From positions 9,995,216-10,059,215 of the forward strand of contig NC_134433.1 of the NCBI RefSeq assembly GCF_030867145.1: a stretch of 64,000 nucleotides of DNA. Direction: 5' to 3'. Source of the stretch: Opisthocomus hoazin (taxonomy: Eukaryota; Chordata; Aves; Opisthocomiformes; Opisthocomidae). Below, piece after piece: positions 1 to 13,000 of this stretch. Below the pieces are notes generated by a model. That model was not told the DNA's origin. It saw nothing but the letters and a program-made list of their open reading frames with translations, and searched no databases. The position numbers were made by a program, and so were the translations under genes. Position 1 is the stretch's first letter. Every line of letters starts with the position of its first letter.

Positions 1-999
1 AGGGTCATTGTCCTTGACCTCAGTGTTGCATTTTTGGTGGTCGCCTCACAGGTGGTGCCACGGCAGCTGGGTGTGTTGTTCAGCACGCCTCAGCCCTGTC
101 TGCTCGGCAGCCTGTGCTGAATGGCCATTTTAATGGTTTATCAGGGAAATGGTGTACTGGGGCTCTTGCTGTCTGCTGATTCACTCAGTGCTGCTCGCCA
201 CAGTGATGTACAGGATCACCATATATTTTTCTAAATAATACTATATATATAACAAGTTCTAGCTCTTTCCTTGCTGCAAGTGCCAGCCGCCACTGTCCCT
301 GATTGGTACGTGCAGTTGCATTGCTGCTGCAGGAGCAGGACTGCACCTTTAGCCCCTAAATGGGACAGGTTTACTGGCGTGTCTCGGTAAAACACAGCGG
401 ATGGTTCCTTCGGCTGCTGGAGGGAGGAGAAGGTGATGCCACACCTGGGAAGGGTGACAGGGCTGGGCCCATTGGTCCAGGGTATGGCTGCATGACCTTG
501 GTCATGTCCCTTGTCACCTCAGCCCTGGCTGGGACTACAGTCAGCTCTGTAACGTGTTGGAGAGCAGGAAAGCTCCCCACTGGTCCCGGGGGTCGTGGCC
601 ATGCCTGTTGGCCATTGGGCAGATCTTGGGCTTGCCCTCCCAAGCAGCATCAGTAGTTTCCTTCCTAGCTTGCTGCCCTCGCTGGGGTTCTGCTGCCCGC
701 AGTGCCCGCGCATGAAGCGAGCTGCCGCCTTTTGTCTGGTTCAGCGCCACGAAGAGGTCAGTGTCTGCGCCAGGGCTATGGATCGATGTCCATTACCCCG
801 GGAGCGGTGATGCTGCTGGAGGCTCTTTGGAGGTGGAGCCCTGCCAAGCCCTCGGCGGGTGCCGCCTGAGGAGCAGCATGGGTGCTGCCCCGAAGACCTT
901 TAGGGTGGGGGGATACAAGGTGAACAAGCGAGATGATTGCAGTAATGTTCATAGGAAATAGGTTGCCTAGAAAGGATGGGGGAGGATTATTATATAGCA

Positions 1000-1020
1000 C
1001 CTACATACCATGTAGGTATG
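1000..1020. repeat. Two overlapping short inverted repeats
   Basis: CCTACAT (1000-1006) pairs with ATGTAGG (1010-1016) around a 3-base loop. CATACC (1004-1009) pairs with GGTATG (1015-1020) around a 5-base loop. The two hairpins are mutually exclusive. They lie inside an intron and are probably incidental. Confidence 0.5.
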
Positions 1021-4000
1021 GGACCATATGGCAGAGTCCTTGAACCTGAGTGAAGGTCCCGTGTTGGGGGAATACCTGGCTACTTGACCTTGGGGACCTA
1101 GTGGGGCTGTGGTTCATCTGGGGACCATCAGCTGTGATGGTGGTGGGTGTGGAGGAGCAAACGTTGGAGATGCTGAAAAGTAGACACTGCTGCTGCCCAA
1201 CCTTGAGACACAACTGACTCTTGGTGCAGTAAGTGGCTGCTGTGGGTGGAGGAGGAGGGTGAGCGTGGGGAGCCACAGGCCTGCCCTGGCACAGGGTAGG
1301 TTGGCTCCTGCCATGTTGCTCGCCAGCCTGGCAGGTTATCATCCTCCACGTCCTCTGACCAGGCTAGTGCAGACAGCGGGGCCTCACGCAGATAACGGGC
1401 TCACCCTTGGAATGGGAGTAACACAAATCCCTCCTATCTGGAGAGTCCCAGGGGAGTGGAGCAGGGATGATTAGCGGCTTTCTGCTTCGTGGCGTAGAGG
1501 AGACAAAAGGGTGAGGTGGAAAGGCTTCTGCTGGAGGAGTGCTGGGCAGGCCATCTGTGATGATAGGAAGGGAGCAAGGAGTGTGAGCTGCTGTAGTAGC
1601 ACTTCCCAGGGGGGCTGGGGAAGCGTTCGGAGAAACCGTTCCCAGTGCCATGGTGGAGAGGTATGTTGGCATCTAATGACTGCATCGATGCTCTTTCTGC
1701 CGCCCCTTGTGCGGGCACCCTGAGTGCTGCTCAGCCTCGTGGTGCCTCCTGGACCACTGCAGCGTGGGGCTGTGTGGCTGTCGTCGTGCTTCCCAGCCTG
1801 CCCTTACACGCAGAGGAGCAGTCCTCTCGCCCTTTGTCAGACCCGAGTGGCAGTGGGGGGGTCTGAGAGGGCGTGACTCACGAGCAGGGAGCAGAGCTTC
1901 CTTCCCGAGGTCCATGGGGTTAGGGCAGGATGGCTGCTGTCATGAGCTGCTGTCCTGCTACGCTTCCGACCCCGTAACGGTTCACGGCGTGGGGTGTCTG
2001 CACGAATCGGCCTCTGGACCTTGTTGCAGTAGGCTGAGTTGCACATCTGCACTTGAGCCAGAGACAGGTAGCAGCGTGTCCTGCATGCGAGCACAGTGGG
2101 CACTGCACACACAAGCTGCGTTAACTGACAAGTCTTCAGCAGCTCAAGCCCTTAAAATTTTCCCTTTAAGCTCCTGGTAAGTCTTTACCTACAGGCTTTT
2201 GGAAAAGCCACCGGCTTGTGAGGCCGTGATGAGTTTCTCTCAGTTGGCCAAGTGTAACAGCCAGGTGTGGATTTGATTAGAAATAGCTCTTTTTGAAGTA
2301 AATGAAAATGGTCTTGAGGCTGTGATGGAGAATTTAGCTGTCGAATCCTCTGCGGGTGTCTGGGGTACAAGGAAACAGTAAAGCTCTTAGAGGCAACTCT
2401 TAAACACGTTGGTCTCACCCAGTGGATCTTTTGGATGGTGGCTGGCTGTGAAAGTGCAGAAAGGCTGGTGGGAGTTGTCTTGCTTTTTTTTCCTTCTTTC
2501 TTGCACTGCTTCTTGTGATTAAAGATGGCTGACTCATAGGAGACTCATTTTTTTGGAACAGCAAATAAGCTTCATATTTGTGGAGAAGGCCTATCTGCCC
2601 AAGCACTGTTCACCAGCTGATCCCAAGGTTGCCCTCTGGAATAGACTCTTTGGGCACTGGTGATGTGAACCTGGGCTTGCTAGAAGCTATAGGAACAGCA
2701 ATTTCAGGGCAACCACAGCACTTCAGCTCCAAAAGTGTTTTCTGAGTGGAAAACTTCTCACCTCTGGAGCACGTGTGCTCTCTTCTTGGCTTGTCTTGTC
2801 TGAACTGGATGATCTTGTTTGGCATCCTCTTGCCAGTTCCCGTGAATGTGCTGGGTGGTGCTTGCAGGAGAAGCGGGGGCTATCCAGATAATTGTGTTGT
2901 GTCCTTCTGCCTCCTCTGCTTCCTGCCGTTGGGTGGTGGCTGGTGCTGCCCTTGGCATTCCCCGAGATCTGGATGTGATCAGGGAGATGGGGAACATGCT
3001 TCTTCCTCACCTTCTGTTGCTGGTAGCAGGAAGATTTTCCTTAATTTGAGGATCCCAATCATCTTTTTTGTTCTTCTGCCCCACCTCTTCTGCACTGTGT
3101 ATTACTGGACCGCTTTATTTTAAGCTATTTTTATGCATATGTCTGGGCCAACGGCGTTAGAGCTGGTCAGGAGCATGGTCCGCTTGCCTTTCGGGGTAGG
3201 AGTAGCAGGTCTCAGCCTTGCGGAGCTTCAGACTGGGGAGGCAGAGTAAGAGTGACCAGATGGACCCCAGCAGCCTGTGGGGAGGCCTGGCCTGGACCAG
3301 GGTTTTGTTCCCAGGCAGGCGGGTGACCCCAAGGCCCTGCCTTGTCATAGGGACAAGGATTTTCGGAGCCTGATGTTTCGCTGCACCTCTCTGTGCTGGG
3401 GCATCACGTGCTTGGAAGAAGCAAAGTTAGGGCTGAGATGGGGAAGGATGTCGGTGTGCACAGGATGGTGCATGAACGGAGGGCTCCAGCTGTACCAGCA
3501 AGCTGCTCTTCTGCCTCCTGTCAAAACGCCGGGATGGGATGGCTCATGCCATTCAGGGTGGGTTTAAGCCATGCTGATGAAAGGACTCTGCAAGTGCAAA
3601 ATGCATGTGGTGGGAGCTGTGTCAGCTTGCGTGGTCGGCGGCCTCTGGTACGGTTGTACTGCTGAGCAATCACTTAACCTTGGATACAGTGTTGTGTCTT
3701 AGATCTCTGAAGACCTGGTGCTCCATGGGGTTCAGTAAATGCCCTGGGAGAACATGGGTGAACACATGCCAGCCGGGTGGCCTGCCTGGGTGTTGTGGAA
3801 CTGCAGATTTGGGTAGGGTGAGGCACTGAGCTTGGAGATCTTCACGTCATGAGGCATCAGGAGCGATGAGATGTGCTTGTCACATTTACCATTTTGATTG
3901 ATGCATGCTTGTAGTTAGGAGTTGATCTACTAGCTGTGAATCTTGAGGATACAAGAAGAAACATGTCTCAGGGTGCAGCTGATGGAGCAGGGGCTGGGAG

Positions 4001-7000
4001 AGGAGAGTGACTCCACGTCTGGAGAAACCTCCATGGACAGTGATGCATCTGGCAGGGTAGAATGCACAAACTCTACAACTGAACTCTAAAGCTTCTATTT
4101 TGAGCAGCTTCATGCCAAGTAAACAGTGTGCAAACAAATGCATAGAAAGTTCTGTGCAAGGGTACATATTTAGGAAAAATAAACAATCCAAGGTTTTGTG
4201 TGTCCAGCTGCCAGTGCTTGAGTAATCAGCTGCTTCTTGGGAGGTGGCTTTGTCTAAGCTCAGACATGTCCTTGGACGCAGAGCACTGCTGGACTTGTTG
4301 GTGCTGCTTGTCTCCCTTGGCAGAGGTGAGTAGCATGTTGGGAACTCAATACCAGTCTGGCAGGGAAGAGCAAAAAGGACTGTCAGACTAGTTCAGACTA
4401 GAGCTAGCTGCTCGGTGTATCCCAGCCGGACACCAGGCTGTTCCGAGGCAGGTACAGAGGAAGAGGGGGTTGGAAAATGCCGGGGGTCAGACCTGAGGGA
4501 GCCTTTCCTCAGTAGGGTCAGTGTCTGGGGCATTTAGGGCTCTGCAGATCTGAAGCTCCCTGCTTTTCTGCCTGGCTCCATCTCCCGACCTGTGACTGAC
4601 AGTGAAACCTGAATGCATAGTGGAATAACTGCAGTGCAAAGCAGGGTAAAACAGGATTTGCATGGCTTCCCAAGCATTTCCCCATTGGCAGTATGGATAG
4701 GATACAGGCATCGTCTTCCACTTCACCATGGCAAAGCTGTGATGCAGGGCTTCGGCTGTCTCTCGACAGCTGACGTAGCCTGGACGCATCCAGGTCTTCT
4801 TCTATGCTTCACTGCCCTGCAACTCGAGACGGCTTTGTCCAAAGCTGGTGCTGTTAGGAGCAGTTTTGCGCTAACTGGTTTGGAGCTAGCTTAGACCTTC
4901 TTTACTTCGCCGTCCAGGCCTTCGTTGTTTCTTTCTGGAAGGCTGAAAGCCTAAACTGAGTTTTTTACTGGAAAAACAACTAACCTAACCTGTCCTTGGC
5001 TGAAGTCTTCCTCCCTCCTCCTATTAGATTCATGTGACTGCAGACAAATGGCAACTTGATGTCTGGGAAGCAAAAATTTCATTGAAACAGCAGCAAATAT
5101 TTACTCGATTAATTTCTGCAAGCGATGGTCACTGCTGGAAGGCAGTAGCTTGGAAACCTCTTTTGGCACCTGCTAAAACGAAGGGGAAGTAGCTTGGAAT
5201 TTGTTGCTGTACTGGTGAAGATACGGTGGTTTTGTCTTTGAATCTCTGAAGCCTTCAGCTTGACTTCAGGATGCCGTTCAAACAGCCATGGCCAGTTTCG
5301 CGCTGGCTGTCGTTCGGTGATCGAGTCGATGAAATGATCTGCCATGGCTGCTGGCTGTCAGGCTCTGCCTGTGCAGCCTTCGGTCTTCGCAGATGGAGGA
5401 GCTCCTCTTCCCCATGCAGACCAAATGGCTCTGTGGGAGCCCAGCCTGGGGCTTGCACCTCGCTGTCCGAATGCACGGCGCGTGGGTGCATGGGTGGTGG
5501 AAGACCCTGAAGGGAGCATGGCTCTGGTGGGCTGTGCAGGATTCGTGCGCCTGGTCTCTGCTTCTGCCTTCTCCCACCTTCCCCCTCCAGAGTGGAGCAA
5601 GCTTTGAGTGGCTGTGGGGGACTTCACAAATGTGCACTTGGTCCGGAGCGAGCAGGAAAGGGGAAGGATGCGGACCCGCGACCAGCTGGCTGTGGGCTTC
5701 GTGTGACTTGGTGGTGTGTCATCTCCTCGGCTGGGCACCGCCGGTCCTGTCATAGCCAGCCAGCTTTCTCTTGTTTGTTCCCCTGGCTGCTTGATCTAAT
5801 GAACAAAGTCCCTCCTCCCATCCTAAAACGAAGGAAGATGGTGGCAGAAGGACGTTTTCTGCTCTTTGCTTTTTTTTTTTTTTTTAAGGAAGAGTCCTGA
5901 CTCCTCTCTCCAGAGTCCAGATGTCAAAATGTTAGATTCCTGCTCGTGGGTCTGGGAGGGGAGCCTGCCTCGGGGAGGAGCTGGGCAGTGGGATGGCTTT
6001 GTCCAGCTTCTCCCAGAGCACAGTGACAGTGAGCCTGAGCCACTGCGTCTTTCCAGCCCCTTTGGTGGGCCGGAGCCCTGGGAGGTGCTGGCCTCTGGCT
6101 GGGGCTGGTGGAGCGCAGGGCTTGATGTCTCACCCTGGTTGCAGTGCCAGTTTGCTTGCTGGGGTCTGGAAACGCTCAGAAATGGTAAATTCTGGAAAAT
6201 GGAGCTGAAATGATGAGGCAGCAGTCCTCAGGCTACAGGAAACACTGAGAAGACTGTCTCAAAAGCAGTGCCTTTGTCTGAAACAAAAGCCTTTGTCTGC
6301 CTGTTTAAGTACAAACTTCCCCCAATCTCAGTTTTTTTCTGTGCTAACCCAGATTTAGTCACATCTCAGGAATGACCCAGCACATGATCAGTGAGGTATT
6401 AAACAAACCTAATTTTTGGCCCCGAACTAGTGATCTAGTAACAAAGGCCAGTGCGTTAGTTAACAGCGGTAGGAGAGTAACTAGGGAACATGTCACTGAT
6501 GATGGCATGAGATTCCCTTAAAGTGATCCCCAGATTAAGGATTAGAGTACTTAACGTTTTTTCTTCTACAAAGGAGATGTTAGAATTGAGTCAGTCTATG
6601 AGTGTTTGAGACAGCTGTGCTTGGAAGAATGCAAGTCTGCAGGGACTCCAAGTACAAAACATTCCTTAATTGTTTGCAAATTCCCTCTGATTTTACTGGA
6701 TGGGTTGGCTTTCTCCGGACGTATCTTTGCTTACGTACCGGGGAAAGCTACTTGGCGTGTCAGTATGCTTCTGATTCCTCTCTAAGATGGTTGCAGCAAG
6801 GCTCTAGAAAAAAAAACAGCGAGATGTCTCAGCTGCAGCGTTAACAAGGCTGCTGAAGGACACGTTGTTTGGACAGTTGTGGTGCTCTGCAGCATGAAGT
6901 TTATTAATAGTAGTTGGAGAAGCTGTTGCTGTGCTGTGTGCTAACAAATACACTCCAGGACTGCTGTAGGAGATCCGTGCCTGTAAAAGACTAATGCTTA

Positions 7001-10000
7001 GTATTCAGCAGTGAATGAGGACTAGAGGAAGATTAACAGCCTTTGATTTACACCCAGCTGAGGCAGGCATTGGAGCTTTGCCTGTTTATGCTGTTGGGCT
7101 TTGTTACGTGGGATGAATATTTCATTATCTTGAAGTTGGGAGCTTGGCTTCTTGCATTTGGTGGTGTCAAGATGTGGGTGCCTGAGGGCCGCTGTCACCT
7201 GTGATGAACTGAGATCAAATCTGTGGTAGTAGTCCCTTGGGCTTCAAGAGAGGGCTGGGAGGAGATAGCTGGAGCCAGTCGAGGGTAGTTAAATCCACAG
7301 TCAGATCTAGAATAGTAAAGTGACCCTCCTTGTAATTTAAAATGGGCTGCAGTGCTCCAGAAAGCTGCCAGAGCAAAAACTTGAATTTCTGTTCTGCAAG
7401 TTCATTTGAGAAATTAAATAAAATTGTCTTTGCTAGAGGTGTGTAAGATCCAGCCTGAGATCCCTGAAGCAGTGGGAGGGTAAAGTACAGCTGGAGGGAT
7501 AATCACCTTACTCACTGGTGCGGAAATTAAACCTGTCATGGAGCTGGCGTGCTGGAGTCCACCTGGGTGTTCTGGAAAGTCTCTTGCTTTAAGCTGGTAA
7601 AACACGTTTCAGAGGCTGCAAGGAATTGCTGGTTCTGCAGACCAAAAGACCTAGAGGAAAAACCTTGGGGTTTTTTAATATTTCCAGAACCTTGCCTTGA
7701 TGTGCAACAAGCAGACTTTCCCAAAGCGTTTGGGGTAATGACACGAAGCGGTTAAAAACTTGTGCGCTAGCTGCAGGGAGTTGTTTGCATGGTTGCAGCT
7801 TCTCCCGTTTCATCCCGCTGGAGCAGCGGCTTGCCAGCTGCCGCGGTAGCAATGGCTCTTCATGCAGGGGGAAGCTGTGCAGCCAGCCAAGAACTGCCCG
7901 GTTCATCCTGCCCCAGCAGACCCGGGAGCAGGCTTGCCTAGCAGCCAGAACGTGCTCTCAACCTTTTCCAGGGTGTCCTGCCCATGGCACATCATCTCTC
8001 CTCTCTCTGCTTGGTTCAGCTCAACAGAGGTCATGGGTACAGCAGAACGCTGTCATTTTTTGAGCCCCTGATTAAGGACAAGCGTCTTGTGTTGGCCTGG
8101 CACTTGAAGCTCCGGGGCGGATTTGGTGATCTGGTGGCAGGGTACTTACTGCCTGGCAGTGGGGCTCGAGGTGAGCAGGGAAGCACTGATATCTGAGCCA
8201 GATTAGTACTCTTAAAAGCTGTGAGGTAAGTCTTTAAGCAGCTAATGCTCCCAGCACCACTAGACACCCTCCCCGCATGAAACTTGGTTCACTTATCTAG
8301 TGTGTCCCTGCTTACGTGCTGGGGTCCCTGAAGTCTATCCAGCTGGGTTTTGCTTTGCCATAAATTGGAGGTGGGGAATAAAAAGTCAGTCTTCCCCTAC
8401 GCTGACCAAGTTTTAAGACTAGAAATGACCAGTGGTTATCCCCATGGATGGCTGCTTCAGCTAAGAAGCCTGTGAGTGGATGGGCTTTTCTGAAGAGTAA
8501 TGCTTGAGTGCAGGAAAAAAAAGAAAAGAAGAAAAATCAAGTCTTTAAACTTGTACAGAAATGCTGTTGGGGACAGAGCTGCAGTTACTCTTCAAGAGCT
8601 TTTCACCTCGCACCTGGAGAAGTTTAAACCCAGAAGAGCCTACGGAAATCACTGAATTGTCATTCTCTTTTCAAAAGGATCTGCTCCGAGCTCCTAAAAC
8701 TTCTGTCGTGGTCCAGGAGCACATCTGAGTTCCCATGGTCATGGCATGCAGTGGCACTGGTCTTCCACATGCTTTGCAGAAAGCTTGGAGAAAAGACGTG
8801 TCAGCAAAGACCTATTGGCAGGAAACAGACCGGATAATCTGCAGCAGGAGAGGTCCCCAGGCTGTTGGGTGATGGAGCAGGGTGGTGATCTCAGGCTGCT
8901 GCGAAGGTGCTTGCAGAAATGCTAAAGTGGGCAGATGATGCTTGCCAGCCTGCCGTAGCTTGGGGAAGGAATAGCTTGGCGTCCCTTCTGTTGCTTTGTA
9001 GTTAGGAGGCAAAGGTGCTGGTATCCCATCTGCCGCAGATGGTGTGATGAGCCCTGAGTGACAGTCCTCTTAGATGCTGGGACTGATGTGGTTTGACTTG
9101 TTGCTTTCTCCATCTGGTGGCAGGAAGGCACTAGACCAACAGAGATTGATTGGTTTTCCCAAGAGTTTTTAATAGGTATGAGGCAGCTGGTGGCAGCAAG
9201 ACGGTGAAACAAGTTGTCCTGTGACCAGTTTGCATCTTGTCTAGTGGCCTGTCTTTTGATATGGCTAACAAGAATCAGTCTGTTAGTAAGGAAAGCAAGA
9301 AGAACTTGGGCATAATTCCTTAATGGCTCAGAAGGGCAGACACTAGCTATAGGAGCAGCTCCCTGCTGCAAGACTGTGCAATGCTAATTCAGAAATGCTG
9401 TGTAGCACTGGAAGAATGCACTGGAAGAGCATTCGCAATGCCCGTACTGGAAAGCTGGGATTGTTCCTTCCAGCTGGTTATTGCAGCGTGTCTGGGTTGC
9501 CCTCTGTCAATTCAATAGCCATGGCAGATTGCGAGGTCTAGTGACGTGCCTGGGAACCACGTACGGAAGGCAGGTGGACGTTCCCTGGCGCTTGCCTTAT
9601 CTCAAAAGCTGCAGAAACTGGTGAGGCAAATCGATGGCACCCGGGGTGTTCTGCAGCAGGAAAAACTTGAGCCGTTAGACCGAATGCTGGGACTGCGGCG
9701 CTGCAGATAAGGGGTGGTAGATGAAATGCTGCTGCTGAGTGCAGAATAGGAACAGCAGCTCGGAGCTCTGCTCTTGCCACTGGCTTTCTCTCCTTGGCTC
9801 CCTTATGACCTTTTACATTCAGAAATGACCCAAGTAGTTGTAAATCGCTCTTTCTCTAGTTGAAATCCACCAGAGCCAGACTGAAACCGGAGTAGATCTG
9901 TAGGCTCCAAGGACCGATCAAACCTGTGTGTAGTGCAATGAAATTTACTTTGGCTTAAGTAGCTGCTAAGCTACAGAGGCCAATGAATTAAATGAGCTCT

Positions 10001-13000
10001 TGGTTTTCACGTCTCCCTTCCAATTTGAAGACTGTGTCTCAGGTGGTTCAAAGTCACCTTAAATAATAAAAGCTGCAGAGTGGGATGAAAGCTGCTGTTA
10101 ACTGTAGGAGCATGCAGAAATCCTAATGAGTATCTAGAGTGCCGAAGTAGCCTCTGAGATCCAGTTGTGCTACAAGCAATAAGCAATCTTGCTTTGCAGA
10201 CACCGGTCCTTGATGCACTCGGAGCAATTTGATCTGCAATGGCAGAACCATCCCATGTGCCTTCAGCTGCTGTCCTGTCATGAGAGCTGGCCCCACCAGC
10301 TTAGAAAATGGGAACTAGCGTATGATTACTCATACTGAAACAGTCAAAGGAGACAGCAGTGGGGAACTAACTACTGCCTGCAGCCTGCTTGTGCTCTGCT
10401 GGTCTTCTCTGAGATGAGAGGAAGGGCTTGAGCTGCAGCCAAAATCCCCTTGGCCACGCTGAGATAGAACACGAGCAGAGAGGACAGCGGCAGGGGTCAG
10501 CAAGGAGAGAAGTAGTTACGGTGTGGCTTGCACTTTGGAAGTATGACATGGAGGAGAAGGCTAGAGTGCAGGGGGGGAAAGACCCAAACCAGTGAAATCT
10601 GGTAGGACTTTAGATTTAGGTCTAGTTTAACACACGCCTACTTTGTGTCGAAGTAGGACAGTGCTTAAGAAAAGCATCCTTCTGACTGCTGCGATGGTGC
10701 TGTAGGATAGCTCGCTCCAGAGCACTCAAGGAGAAGCTGTTCTTGACTAGGCTCTGCGGCACTTAGTCATGACAGTAATCAAGCCACTGGCTAATGGTGA
10801 CAATTCAATATGCTTGAGGGCAGCCATTTCTTCAAAGGCTAGACATAGAGTGAGATGGGGACAGGACAACCAGGCAGCCTCTCTGGTACGTCACTTCCAA
10901 AATGACAGCACTCGGGCTGCTGAAGGTGGCCTGGTGCTTGCAGACGAGTGATGGGGTCCCGCCACGAGACAGCAGGTAGAGATGGGGGAAGGTGGCATGG
11001 CTGCAGGTAGTCATGAACATTTATCAGCAGCTTGAGCCTGGAGTGGTTGCGTGCTGATTGCTCCCCTTGCCGGTGGCTTCAGACCAAGTAAGAATTTCAG
11101 TGGTGGGACTTCTGGCCAGAACGTTGTTTCAAAAGCACATCTGCCTTATGAAACAGAAAAGGGGACCTTCAGGCCAGACCTCCGTGTGACTAACAAGCTG
11201 CGTGTGGAGGAAAACAAGGCGATTGCTCGGGTTTCTGTTGAGAGATAACGTAATTACACGGTGCAGGAGCCGTAGATAGAACAGAGGAAACACAAGTGCT
11301 GAGGAGGAGATGGCTGTTGTGTATCCTGGTGGAAGAGGAGCTCTAGTGATGTTGAAAAGCTGTTCTCGTGGACAATTTGAGGTTCTCATGGTCGTCTCTC
11401 TCTCCAGGAAAGCTTGGCTGCTTTGTAGATGTCTAATGTCTTCAGGGACTCAGGATCTCTTCTAGGCAATCAGAAATGCAGAAGTGTTGAGGCTTGTAAT
11501 ATGGAATAAACTGTCAAATGTTGATGGTATTCCTCGGGGAAGAATCTCTGGGTCTGCTCAGCTTGCTCTGCTGATTGCTTTAAGACAAGACATCAAAGCT
11601 GGGTAGGAGCCATAAATGGGTGGGCACTAAAACTAAGTGAAAATCCATATGTAGAAGGATAAACGGGTAAAACTAAACCCTGTGATGGATCTCCATTGCA
11701 GATACTGAAGGGTCCTCAAAAATTATTGTTTCATGATGTATTCAGAAATGATTACTTCAAACCTACTAATGCAAGCTGAGCAGTGGAGGATGAGACACCT
11801 GGAATAAGCCCCATAAGCAAACTAACCTGCCGCTGGCTGAGAGCAAACCTCCCGTGTAGGTCTCAAAAAAGCCTGCTAATTAGCATGCTTCTGCAAAGAA
11901 GGTGCAGTAGGACCAATCTTGGGCTTTTGGAGAGCACGGACCTTGACGTTAGGGGCAGGTACAGTTTTGCATGCTCCCTGGCTTCTCCGTGTGAGACTCA
12001 GCCTTCCCCTGGCTGCAGTGTGATGCATGGGTATGGCAGGAGCCTGCCAGGTTTTGAGCAGAGTGCTGAGTCAGAGCTTGCAGCTGTAGTAGAGACATCA
12101 GGAGAACCTTCTATGAGGTCTTGCTGCCTCTGAAGAGCTTTGCCAATCAGAGGGCTTTGATTTGTACAAACCTCTGGACTCTCAAGCAGCAGAAACCCTA
12201 AACTTCCAGTAGTTTTTGGCCAACAGGAACTGTTGGGCTATCCCTGTGGCTTTAGGGCACTTGAGTCTTGGTGGTGCAGACACTGCACCCTCAAAGGCTG
12301 TGGGAGCGGGGGAGACTGGAACTCGGCAGCACCCTCAAGCTTGGTGGTGGAGCGTGCCTCCAAGCCAAAGCCTGTCGGTGGGGAGTGCTCCACGCCAAGC
12401 CCGCAGCAGACCTGCGCTCCCTGGCTAGGTGTCTTCTCCTCGTCTTCTGCCCTTAGGCAGGGCTTCTGCCGAGCGTGGGGCTGCCTGCAGCGTGCGAAGG
12501 ATCTGGCTCCTGGCACGTGTGTCCTGTGCTGTGACCAGGCTTGGGGGAAGCTCTCACAAGTGAGAGGCCTGCAGACTAGCAGGGAAATGAGAGGCGCTGC
12601 AGCTGAGGTCTCCTGCTGCTCTGCGTCGATGAAGAGCCAGTCTGGTGGCTGGGCTTGCAGGCTGGGCTTCTTCAGGGGGAAGAAACAGAAAGGAAGGTGA
12701 AAAAGATCTTTTTTGTTGTTTTTTGTTTGTTTGTTTCCCAAAATAGCTAAAAGACTTGCTTCTATGAAGTTTCCAGCTGCATGAGCTGGAAACTTTGGGG
12801 CTAGCTCTTTGCGCTTGGCTGTTTGTGCTGTGTGCAAGGCTTGACTCCATTTCAACTGCGTGCATCTCCTGCTCTCCTCCCACCCCTCTGATCTGCAGGG
12901 GCACAAGGGTGAAACAAAGGCTTGACCGTTACTGAGATTTGCAGTTCTGCTTTTCTCTGCTGTCAACTAAGGAAGTAAAACTCCGAAATGACTGAGCTTC

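Noticed and set aside
8250-8275. CCCAGCACCACTAGACACC as a REST (RE1) site
   Set aside because: The left half fits, but the right half is out of register with GGACAGCGCC.
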